In this document: piece after piece, positions 46,013-56,889 of the stretch
How the letters are laid out: every line of letters begins with the position of its first letter
Numbering within the stretch: position 1 is the first letter of the stretch
Assembly: GCA_030686995.1 (NCBI GenBank)
Contig: CM060703.1
Coordinates: 1,334,501-1,398,500, forward strand
Source of the DNA: Artemisia argyi
Lineage: Eukaryota > Streptophyta > Magnoliopsida > Asterales > Asteraceae
Direction of reading: 5' to 3'
DNA: 64,000 nucleotides
Position numbers and translations under genes: made by a program
Notes under the pieces: model-generated
Databases searched by the model: none
The model's input: only the letters and a program-made list of their open reading frames with translations
Told to the model about the DNA's origin: nothing

Positions 46013-46680
46013 TTTACTAAAAGTTATGGTTAAGTATGTTAAACATTAAATCAATATTTTCGTTAGTATTCCTTGTTTAGCGGTGGTAACAATTATAGGC
46101 TCTATTCGTGTTAAAAGGTTGCCATGAATATCGTAGCTTTATCATAATGCAATCGTAATCACCTACTCGTGTTGCATTTGTGTAACAATTCCTGATAAAC
46201 CACCAATCAGCGGGCCTTTGTTACACCCAAATATACCCATCAAAACAAAGGATTTGATAACCTGACCTTGTTGGGGATATCATGGGCAAAAGAGAAAGAG
46301 GGTTAAAGAGGGCAATCCAAACACATAATTGGTTTGTTCTTAGGCCATCTAGCAAAGCTCTCCGCGACACCTCTTCTCAAGAACAACAATACTATTATGA
46401 TTGCATTAATCTGATCAAAATAGTGCAACAAATAATAACTACGTACTCCGTATAAGAGTAATAATGAATTATATAGTTATTCCTTATACAAACTCGGATT
46501 CCTCAGACTTGCAACTACGTTTTATAATGCTTTTTATAGCAACAACGGTTCCATCTCTCAACATACCCTTGTGAATAGCCGAAAACACACTCTTGCTTGC
46601 CTAACAAATTTCTAGACGCAAAGTATTGCGTTGCTGACTCTTATCTCTTACAAATTAAACCTAAGACTTCTCATTATTTC

Positions 46681-46930
46681 TTAAAAGACCCCGCCAAATC
46701 GTCGATCCTCGGCTACCCGGTCCCACCCATTAGGGCACTCGAGGTTGATTATAGGTGACCCATTTTTTCTACATGCTTCCTTTGACTTCAGCTGGTCAAT
46801 TGGTCCATTAGAATGGTCAAACTTATTGCTGCGTTTTTCTGCTCTGTTTAAAAAATGTGAAACTGCTAAGAAACCAATGACTGATAATCCCATGATTGCT
46901 ACTAACACTCCAACAATAATAGAACCTTGA
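46681..46930 (-). other. Exon-like ORF with one membrane segment; gene not recognised
   Basis: After an AAG (or CAAG) acceptor-like site at about 46931, the minus frame reads GSIIVGVLVAIMGLSVIGFL, a clear hydrophobic helix, then AVSHFLNRAEKR and a charged tail with CRKNGSPIINLECPNGWDRV, ending TGA-free into the end of the ORF near 46681. It may be the last exon of a small single-pass membrane protein. No family is recognised and no upstream exon chain is proven. Confidence 0.3.
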
Positions 46931-47883
46931 ATTTACCTTGTGTCGGGTAAGTGGTCATTGTTTCTGAGCAATAAGAGAAGCCTACAACCATTCAACCAAT
47001 GACAGATTGTCTGCTGAGATAACATTCGTGGCCTCACCTTTCAAAGTCGTCTGTTAAAACGAAGAACCAACCATCAGTACGTTACAGGAGGTGTTTGTTT
47101 AAGCTTATTTAGCTTATGGCTTATGGAGTTTTTGAAAGACTAATAAGGACACAATTTTGGGCTTATGAGCTTATCCCGATTATAGCTTATCAAAGTTCAT
47201 AAGTATTCACTATGTATATTCGGAAAAATTTCTCAAATGCGCTCTAAACTAACAAAGGGTCTTAAAGTTTCAATATAACTAATGGGCAGTACACCAATTT
47301 ACTCGAAACCCAATATACTATAATAAAACAAATCATACATCAGGTATTAGCCTATAAAAGAGTGTTATTTTACAAAATGTTTGATCACGTCCATACAGAG
47401 GTGACACCGGACCTACATTTTCTTGACCTTGCAAGACCTTAGAGGATCTTATTGATTCCTCAAAGTCTACATATCCACCCCGTGTTGCAAAAAGAGAGCA
47501 AAAATCACTAATCTATAAAGTAAAATGATATTTTTTTGGTTAAAACATCAAACACAGGGTACTAATATTATGTCCAGTTTCTTTTGAGGCATCAAATGTA
47601 TTTTTTTCATTAATTAAGACTATCCAACTTAACTAAAAGAACTTAAGTAGGTTTACAGATTACAAAAATGTGACCTGTCCAGTTAACTACTACGGTAAAC
47701 GAAGTAAAAAAAAATCTATATCTTGATAAAAAAAAAAAAAAAAGGTAAGCTAGATAGCCTTAATTCCTGGATTAACTAAAAAAGTTTGATAACTCAAATG
47801 GAAATTGGAGATAAGTTTAATACCCATTTATGCAATATTATCTAATATTTACAGATTTAACTTGATGGTCGCTAAAGATGAGT

Positions 47884-48081
47884 TCAAGAAAGAATCCTAC
47901 CAGCTACAGGAAGGGAGGAAGGGGTTGCATGCAGCCCTGCACACAGTTTCTTGAATTGTGGGGAAGACTTAATTTTTAACAACGGGAAGGGCCCGCCGGA
48001 TAGATTGATATCCCATGAAGATATTCGTTCCTGATGATCAACTCCTATATCTTCTTCGCACCTCACCTGGTCTCGAGACAT
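47884..48081 (-). other. ORF with ATG, possible exon; not recognised
   Basis: The minus frame starts MSRDQVRCEEDIGVDHQERI and continues SWDINLSGGPFPLLKIKSS to a TGA at 47884; a GT follows GTAGCTG at 47910 and could be a donor. It is in the same orientation as the membrane ORF at 46681 and could be an upstream exon of the same gene. Very uncertain. Confidence 0.2.
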
Positions 48082-48084
48082 CAA

Positions 48085-49502
48085 TGTATATAAATATACA
48101 GAACAACTTTACGAAGTGGTTTCTTTGAATGAAGTTAAAATGTCACATGATGTACCATTAGGCATCTCCATTTTGAGTTAGACCACTTGAAAGGATCCAT
48201 ATCACCAACACCGGGCACAACTCCAGGGTCTCACTAACATAGCCCTGTTGACCACAGAGAAAATGGATAAGTTTTAAATTTATTAGGTGTTGTAAAAGTG
48301 GCCAAATGGCTACTTGCACTTGTACTTTAACAAAGAAACTAAGAAAAGCAACACAGCAAGACCAAATTAAACTAAGATAACAATAATAAGTGACCCAATG
48401 TATATATAGGAGAACTTGAAGAAATGCAAATTGAGTAGATTATATATCGAGGTAAATACCAGTTCAATATCAGTTTCGATATTACTTTAGCCCTGCCCAT
48501 TTACTTTAAAATAAAGCTTTTGTTCAACTGAGCTGGATATATATAAGCTAATTTGCCTACAGTTTATAGTAGTACATAAATGACAGCAGGGTACTAACAT
48601 CACTGTATATTAAGCACCATAAGATTCCAAGTAAAATGTAAGTCTCATTGCAAGGCCAGTTTGCCAAGTGAGTTAGCAGTGATAAGATTGATAATACGAC
48701 AGGACAAATGGAGTTTAGCAAAAATATTAAATATTAGGAAAAATTCAGAGGTGGTGAGAGCGACTGGTCATACAGGTTGGATGATGGGTTAAATCGGGTC
48801 AACTTTTAGTATGGGTCAAAACAGCCCTGGTTGAGTTGGGTTAACCCACACAAGATACTTAGTCCAACTTTCTAATACCTGTATGGAAGATTAGTTCATG
48901 ACATATATTTACAAAACAAATATCATTACAGTTATAAATTTATAATCTAAAATAGAAAAATAAAATCGCTTAAGGAAATTGTTTGCATTGATATTAGACT
49001 TGGGGCAACTTGCAATCCGTTCGACCCATTTGACCCATTCCCACTGTTACCTACTTGATCTGTTTGGAATTCATTTATGTTACCCATTCGACCCATTAAA
49101 TATCAAATATAACCCAAACTGACCATTCATAAGTAAAGGGATCGAAATTTCCAACTCTAATTTTCTGTATTACAATATCTTAATCAAAATTAGTACATAA
49201 CTTGTTCTTTCTTGCAATTCAGTGTCTTATTTGACTTCATTGTCTAACAATAGGTTCGTGCTGAGCTCTTCACCACGTTAATATAATAATATCAGTGGCT
49301 TGCATATCATTGAGTTGTTTTATAACAATATCATTGGAGACATTGATCCTTCATTATGGGCGCAATATTTTATGCCTCAACTTTTTATCGCAAAACTTCA
49401 TCAAATATTTATGAAAATAAAATACTCAATATAAGGAGAAGAAAAGTAACAAATATATAGTGAAATTGGAAGCAATGCATATAAATACACTACAAAAACA
49501 AC
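48085..49502. other. Gene-free stretch
   Basis: AT-rich sequence without a recognised exon. The gggtcaaaac / gacccatttgaccc words (48790-49100) look like a decayed terminal-repeat element. Confidence 0.4.
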
Positions 49503-49690
49503 CACTAAATGGCATAGTAGTAAGGTCCTTGGTTTCCTCACAGGGTTCAAACATCGCTAGGTGTACATTTGGGGGTGGCTAGGGAAGGGTCAGAAACGGT
49601 CATCGATTAACCCGGTGAGGCCACGTATATATAAGTCAAAAAGGCCCCCCTTCCCGTGTAACATGAGAGGGAAAACCTTATCCATTTACC
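49503..49690 (+). mobile_element. tRNA-derived SINE, independent copy
   Basis: A box tggcatagtagtaagg, B box agggttcaaacatcgc, then ttgggggtggctaggg and a body matching 24561-24755 with more divergence. The flanks differ, so this is a separate insertion. Confidence 0.7.
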
Positions 49691-50245
49691 CGTTATATGG
49701 ATAAATGCAAGTCATTGACAATGAATTTATGGAAATACACGTCAGGTACTTGGACACTCATAATATGGTAAAACACACCAATGGAATCATTATAATGCTT
49801 AATCTGAGATTCAAAGCCACCCTAAAATTGTCTATACCAAGGCAACTACTTTCTATAGTAATGGCAAATGATAACCTACATTCGGTTAACGTGGTTAAAA
49901 TAAACTCATTATACGGTTTCACATATATATCTAGTCATCAGTTAAAACCTAATAATGCGTGGTAACAAAAATCAATTAGTGGACAAGAAAGGATAATCTC
50001 AGATAAACAAACCCACAAACCTTAATAAAAATCAATAATCTCCTACATGGTATACGGCCTTTAATCAATTGATCAAGTCACCAAAACTGAAGCATAGGTT
50101 CGAGTTTCAAGAACCCTAGTTTCGGGTCTCTTCAATAATCGAAACAGGATAATGATTCAATCAATCAATTTGACCTAAGAATAATGAATCAAAATTTTTG
50201 GTACATTGGTTTGGGGTTATGTAAAGTAGAAGTAGAAAATCGATT

Positions 50246-52338
50246 GAGCTAATTCCAAAAACACCCCACAAGTACAACTTCACTCACCCTATATACCCAA
50301 AAAAATTCAGTTTTCTTCAAATACCCCAGGGGCGATTCTCTCCCAAAAATTCTTGGGCGACTCTCACATATTTGGAACAAATGTCCCTATCCTTGGGCCC
50401 ACTATGTACTTTCGTACTAGTTATCCAGGTTATTTTTTGGGCGACTGGGCTTACATTTTTTTGGCGACTTGGCTTTTTTGACTTTTAATTAACTACATTT
50501 TTGGTCTTTGTAATTTGGTTGGTATTTCATTTTTGATCCTTGTGATTTTCATCTTTTCGTCCAAGATTTAACACGCACCACCACCACCGGATCTTTTAAC
50601 CCACATACAAATTTCCAATCTTTTATTCATTACATCAAAAACCCACCAATAGCAGATGATTGATTGATTCATTCATTTATTGCTTACTACTGTAGTAAAA
50701 CTATCTTACTAATAAAAACACTTTTGCTATTATAATGCACTAGCAGATTTACATACCAATTCTAATATCACACAAGATTCAACATCCAAATCACAAGTTA
50801 CAACTTCAAATTAAATACCAAACTCAAATACCCAATCAAATCTTTCATCTATTCAAAAATATTACACATCGATACCTTATTCAACAAAATCAAACACATA
50901 TATTTTTTAGTTTACAACCATTAAAATAAAGAGTTTCTTACATGATATCAACAAGACAATTAAAACTAACATTTATCATCTTCATCGTTTCTTAACCTCT
51001 AACCACTACATCCAGCAACACACCACCACCACAGGCACAGATCTGGTGGCCACCATCGTCCCACCGCCTCCACAACCACAATACAAACACACACTCATAC
51101 AAACACCAGATCCGGATCCTTCATTTAGGAGCAGTAGGGTGGAAATTTGAAAATGGATAGTTTTCGGTGTGGTGGGTTTTATGTAGAGGTGGCAATTTGT
51201 GCCCAAAATAAAAAAAAAAAAAAAAATGGGCTAAATGGGCAAATTTTTAAAAGATTTGGGTACATTTGGTCTCCCTCTTTTTTTTGAAATGGGCATATAT
51301 TGCCCATTTAGAAATTAAATGGGCAAAATGGGCACATGTTTTTCTCTCGCATTAAATTGTTTTTAATGAAAAACTTATGGATATAATATATTTAGTTACT
51401 TAAATATAAATGAGGTGTTACGTTTGAGGAATTTTTTTTTGCTGTTTTAGGACTTTTTTAAGACGATTCGTATAACATGCGCCCGTTTGGCCCGCGCCCG
51501 TTTAGCCCATAGTCCGTTTAGCCCGTAGCCCGTTTAGCCCATAGCCCGTGCCCGCCCGGTCCGCCCGTTTTGCCACCTCTAGTTTTATGTGTCGTGTGTT
51601 TGGATTTATTTTTGTGTGAGACTTGCGTATATAGACCTTAAGACTGAGTATTGTATAGGATCTTTGGATTAGATCCATGTGTTCTCGATCTCTATGTTTG
51701 GATTTTGATTGTGTGTTTGTTTTTTATGTTTGATTGGGTTTGGATTTTTGGGTTTATCATCTTTGGATGATTTTTTTGAGAGTGACAGATTTATGAGTGA
51801 TTCGTAGGTGAGGATAGAGAAGTGAAAAAAAGCACAGGGTTTAGTAACAATCGACGAAGATGGTGGTTGGTAGTAGGAGGTGGTGGCCGGAATCTAGGTG
51901 TGAATATGTAGAAGATGAAGATAATGAATATGGGGTATTTTATATTTTGTATAAAAAATAAAGTGTATATTGTACCCCTTTAGATGATTCTTTGGATGAT
52001 TTTTTTGAGTGTGACAATAAATTAAAAAATAATAAATCATAAGGATCAAAAATGAAATACCAAGCAAATTACAAAGACTGAAAATGTAGTTAATTAAAAG
52101 TCAAAAAAGCCAAGTCGCCCAAAAAATGTGAGCCCAGTCGCCCTAAAAATAACCTGGATAACTAGTACTATGAAAGTACATAGTGGGCCCAAGGATAGGA
52201 ACACTTGTTCCGAATATGTAAGAGTCGCCCAAGAATTTTTGGGAGAGGATCGCCCCTGGGGTATTTGAAGAAAACCAAAATTTTTGGGGTACATAGGGTG
52301 GTGGAGTTGTACTTGTGGGGTGTTTTTGGAATTAGCTC
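50246..52338. mobile_element. Mutator-like element, 2093 bp, 304-bp inverted ends, 9-bp target duplication
   Basis: Flanked by a perfect direct repeat aaatcgatt (50237-50245 and 52339-52347). Inverted arms 50246-50549 and 52035-52338 begin gagctaattccaaaaacacc and stay highly similar throughout. Long arms and a 9-bp duplication are the Mutator signature. The interior (50550-52034) holds no transposase; it has a Ser/His/Pro-rich plant-like stretch (50570-51170), so a Pack-MULE with captured host DNA is possible, and a nested hAT element. Confidence 0.9.
51184..51581. mobile_element. hAT-like element nested in the Mutator-like element
   Basis: Perfect termini tagaggtggcaa / ttgccacctcta and perfect 8-bp duplication gttttatg (51176-51183, 51582-51589). 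Subterminal arrays are aaatgggc at the left and cgtttagcccatagcccg at the right. 398 bp, no coding capacity. Confidence 0.9.
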
Positions 52339-52384
52339 AAATCGATTTTAAGATTTAAGTTAATTATGTTTTTCTTTGTTAATT

Positions 52385-52617
52385 TTACCATATTAAATGT
52401 ACAAAGTCTTTCTATATCAATTTTGACTTTAAATATATTTGTTTGTGTTATATAGTATTTGGTAAAAATTATACGCAATGAAAATACATTTAATACTTAA
52501 TCATTCATATATTTTGTATCAAGTATTATATTATACAAACACAAATATTTAAGGTCAAAGTTGAGAAGAAAAGACTTTGAAATGTCAAACATGACATTTA
52601 ATATGGGACGGAGGGAG
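52385..52617. mobile_element. Stowaway-like MITE, third family member, left end eroded
   Basis: The right end is aatatgggacggagggag before TA. The interior ttgactttaaatatatttg and aaggtcaaagttgag match 26128-26382. The left terminus lacks ctccctccgt. Confidence 0.7.
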
Positions 52618-52679
52618 TATTACATAATAAAAACCCTTCAGTATTTTTAGTTACCTCGCCTTCACAAAGTTATTAATCA

Positions 52680-52900
52680 TCTTGAGTATATGTTCTTTTC
52701 TTATTTGCAAAGTTTTGCATATTTGGTGATTTTACATTCTTTATTAAAGGCCTATAATGTTCCCTCACAAATTATTTTACCAAGTTAGCAAATAAACTCT
52801 TTTTCTTTAGAATAAAGTAAAGTAAAAATCACAAAGAAAAATTTAATATTCTAAATCTTGCCAGTGAGAAACGAATATACACTCTAAAGCATATAGATAG

Positions 52901-52949
<49 letters not shown>

Positions 52950-53790
52950 TGGAAGAAAAATGGAAAATGTAGATGAAGATGAAAATGAGAGAACAAAGAG
53001 AGAATTGAAATACTATTTTTAAATTATCTCTAAATTTGTGTTTTGTCTTTTGGCATGTGATATAACTGTATCTTTATTTCTTTTTTCTTTTTTTGTCTGA
53101 TAAAAGCTCAATAAGTTTAGTTTTTTTAATTAGTTGAGCTTATAATTTTAGAAAGTAATTCTCCAATTCGGTATATTGTATTTTAGAAAGAGAAAACAAG
53201 TTGATACGAGATTTTATATATGCTATGATTTTTTTGGCGTAAATAATTTTGATTATGATAGTAGTAATTATGTTTTCGAACTAGTTAATATAGTGATGCC
53301 AATCCGATAGATGTTTGCATGTCTGTTCGGGTTTAAAATAGCCTTACAACCTTACTGTGTATAACTATAAAATTATGGCTTAAAGTTTAAAGTATGTTAT
53401 AAAAGTCTACCAAAAAGAAATTAAACTATGTTACATATTAATAATACATACACTTTTGTCAACCGTACCCGACCGACTTACCGACCCGATCATTTGAACC
53501 CTTAGCTTTCTCTTCTCAACTAACCATGTAAAGGAACCACCTTATTTTTACTCATGAGTCCGCCACTGCTCTAAAGTGGTTTCTTTACTAAGTTGATGCG
53601 ACAAATTAGCGGGTCAACAAGTCAGTCAATAGGTCGGGTTAAGTTGTGTCATATGATTTTTTTTTCTATAACTAATTGACAATGCAATGTGCATGTACGT
53701 GTTTCTAAAAAATAATTTTTTTAAATCATAGTGATAAAACTGAGAAAACTTAAACAAATCTTTAATTGTAATATTGTTTATAGTTCATGA
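52680..53790. repeat. Duplicated intergenic segment, copy 2
   Basis: Counterpart of 44611-45660. It carries a 45-bp A run (52903-52947) where copy 1 has about 17 A, and an extra block (53430-53560) containing ccgtacccgaccgacttacc. Confidence 0.75.
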
Positions 53791-54180
53791 GAACTTAAAC
53801 TCTTTTTCTTTAGAATAAAGTAAAGTAAAAATCACCAAACAAAATCTAATATGCTAAACCTTGCCAATGAGAAAAGAATATATACTCTTTTGGTCATGTT
53901 CTTCAAATCTCTACTACATTTAACGTAAAAGTATAATAATTTGTAGAGAATAGACACATACCATATGTTAGAACAAATTAATATGTAATAAGGCATGATT
54001 ATATATGTATATATTTACGAGATGGGTGAATATAAGGTACATGATATATATATGTTAACTTTTTGTTTCGAACATACGATCCTTTCATATTTCAAAACTT
54101 TTAAATTCTGCATATTTCTTTACCTTATTATTTTCATAATATAATTTCTTTTATGTGACAATACAATTCTATAATGTTTG
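53791..54180. repeat. DC1-upstream core and flank, also related to 56110-56530
   Basis: The core at 53795-53885 is a short member of the DC1-upstream family. The block tttgtagagaatagacac ... accatatgttagaacaaatt at 53940 recurs at 56150. Confidence 0.65.
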
Positions 54181-54189
54181 CATTTGAAT

Positions 54190-54521
54190 AGGGCCGAGCA
54201 AAACAGATCGAAAACCAAATCGAACAAAAAAACCAAGCTGAACCGGTTCGACAGAAACCGAACCGACCATATTTGGTTCGATTTTTTATTCTATATTTTT
54301 ATTATTTTCGGTTTCGGTTTGAATCGGTTCAGTTCGAACCAAAACCCAAAAAAACATACCTAAACCATAAAAACCCAACCGAACCGAAATGATTGACAGA
54401 TAACCGTACCAAACCGAGTCACTTCAATTTGGTTCTTGGTTCATGCCTTTCACAAAATCAGTTTTCAGTTTGCTTTAGTTTTGGTCGTTGTTCGGTTCGG
54501 TTTGACCCGCTGTTCAACCCT
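54190..54521. mobile_element. hAT-like element, 332 bp
   Basis: Left end agggccgagcaaaac; right end gctgttcaaccct; dense gaaccg/cggttc motifs between. The shared flanking word catttga on both sides (54181-54187, 54523-54529) is an imperfect target duplication. A truncated copy of the same element lies at 56705. Confidence 0.6.
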
Positions 54522-55198
54522 ACATTTGACTCTGAAAGCATGTTACATTTATTTTTTCTAAAATTATGAACCACAATGGGTATTAGTGTTGTTATAAGGT
54601 AGAATCGTAATGAATGTATCAATCTCCATATTATTATTGTTTGGATTGTATAGTAGGGTATGGATATCAACTTTTTGACCAAGTGTGATTTTATCTTCAT
54701 TTTCTAAATAGTTGAAAAAGATATAAAGAAAACAAACAGAAAAGAAAGAGATTTCATCAAATAACCAGATTCCATCATATAACGATTCTAAATAGCTTGA
54801 CTAAAACCATAACATTGATTACATTCTTTATTAAAGATCTATAATATTCCCCGACAAATTTTTTTACCAAGTTAGCAAACAAACTCTTTTTCTTTAGAAT
54901 AAAGAAAAGTAAAAATCACCAAGCAAAATCTAATATGCGCAAAACCTTGCGAATGAGAAAAGAATATACAATCTTTTGGTCTCTACAACTCTACTAGGGG
55001 CAAGGTTGTCTAGATCCCGATCCTGATCTTAGGTTTATACAATTATATGTTCCCACATATAAAAATGAGTAGGATAATAGTACGATCTTAGTTCGAGTAG
55101 AATTAATCTAGGATCTCACGCATAATCGTAAATGATACGATCCTAATACAATCCCATGTTCTTATTGTTTTTCTTACCTAACTCAAGCCCATTTTGGT
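54522..55198. other. Gene-free stretch with one DC1-upstream core copy
   Basis: 54815-54970 repeats the ctttttctttagaataaag core. Nothing else is recognised. Confidence 0.5.
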
Positions 55199-55987
55199 AG
55201 GGGTGAGCGAGGTTCCAGAACCGCACGGAACCGAACCGGAACCGCGAGAACCGAGAACCGAAAAATAGATGGCCGAGGAACCGAGAATCGGACCGAGTAA
55301 CATGTCTCGGTTCCGATTCGGTTCTCGGTCCGGTTCGGTTTCTTGCGGGTCTAACCGATTAGAACCGAAATTTTTAAGAAAAATGCATCTCTTTTCTCCT
55401 TGGATCATCGTGACTTTCTATCTCTCCCACCAGAGCTCAGGTTATATATTATGGGGTGCATGACAAAATATATCTGTAATAAACAAACACATGTATATGT
55501 GTGTGTAAAATTTGATTAAAACAAGTCTTGTTTTACTAGAGTTTCTTAGATCTAGTTTTGGATGTATCATGGTAAGAAATATTTTTATTTTCAAAAGTTC
55601 TAAAAAAGATGAAAAATAGATAAAAAAATCAGTTGATATATAATTGTGATTTTCGTACTGCCATAGTGAGTTATAGCATACAAATGGCTACATCGGAGGC
55701 AATTCACATATTTTTGGATGAAAAGTTGCTATCTATCTAGGTGAGACAATATTTAATATTGTAGAAACAACATATATTGCATCTTCGTAAAGCCAAATGA
55801 AATATGTTGCTAATTTAGGTGATACTATAAAAGTAGGCGGTTCTTTGGTTCCGGAACCGATACCCGCGGTTCCGAACCGAACCGAACTGAGAACCGCAAT
55901 TTCCAATAAAGAAGAACCGAGAACCAGACCGCGGTTCTAAAATTCGGTTCGGTTCCGGTTCGGTTCTCGGTCCATTTGCTCACCCCT
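55199..55987. mobile_element. hAT-like element, 789 bp
   Basis: Termini aggggtgagc / gctcacccct. Flanks attttggt (55191-55198) and attttggc (55988-55995) match at 7 of 8 bases. Both ends are packed with ggttc / gaacc words (ggttcggttccggttcggtt at the right). No transposase. Confidence 0.85.
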
Positions 55988-55995
55988 ATTTTGGC

Positions 55996-56700
55996 CTACT
56001 TTAGGCCTAGTCACATTAATCCAACGACGGAAACTTGAACTTAATGAATGTATTTCATTATTTCTATTAGTATGTGTTTAAATACAATCATGCATTGATC
56101 ATGTTTTTCAAATCTCTACTACAGACCTACAGTTAACAGAAGTATAACAATTTGTAGAGAATAGACATATACCATATGTTAGAACAAATTAATATGTAAT
56201 TGACAACTGCATAAATATATAATTATATATCGTTTGAAGTCGTCTTACCTCAAACCTACGTACGTACGGCCGTATCTTAAATAAATCCCGATCGAACAAG
56301 TAGTTTGGATTTATAGATCAAACTCATATTTAACTTAAAGGCATGATTATATATTTACGAGATGAGTGTATATAAGGTATATATGTTAATTTCCTGTGAC
56401 TGAACTTTTTGTTTCAAAACATACTTGATACGACCCCTTTCCTGTTTCAAAACTTTTAAATCTACGTATTTCTTTACCTTATTATTTTCATAATATTATT
56501 TCTTGCAGGTGACAATACAATTCTATAATGAAATTTTTTTTTGCGATATAGGGGGTATATAGTTTTCGTGTAGAAAAATTTCGGTATATTCGGTTTCGAC
56601 CCCCCGAAAATTTCGGTATACATGAAATATAGCCTTAGGAAAAAAAAAATTTAGATCCCGACCCCCCACTTAAAAATTCCAAGCTTCGCCACTGTGCATT
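55996..56700. repeat. Duplicate of the 53900-54190 region, with a 165-bp insertion
   Basis: atttgtagagaatagaca ... gacaatacaattctataatg matches 53940-54176. Between ctataatg and tgcatttgaataggg there is an extra segment (about 56529-56693) ending gcttcgccactg, a word typical of hAT-type MITE ends. Confidence 0.6.
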
Positions 56701-56704
56701 TGAA

Positions 56705-56883
56705 TAGGGCCGAGCAGAACAAATCGAAAACGGAATCGAACCAAAAAACCGAGCCAAACCGGTTTGACTGAAACCGAACCGACCATACTCGGTTCGTTTT
56801 TGGTTCTATATTTTTAGGATTTTTGGTTTCGGTTCGGATAATTCCGGTTTGGTTCGAACCAAAACCCATAAAAACACACCTAA
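56705..56883. mobile_element. Truncated hAT-like element, same as 54190
   Basis: Begins agggccgagcagaac and follows 54190-54350 closely, then stops abruptly at aaaacacacctaaa, where unrelated sequence matching 25574 begins. Confidence 0.65.
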
Positions 56884-56889
56884 AAGAAG

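Noticed and set aside
51006..51206. Cys/Val-rich minus-strand ORF in the Mutator-like element
   Set aside because: It overlaps the hAT insertion point and shows no domain; it could belong to a captured fragment but is not supported as a gene.
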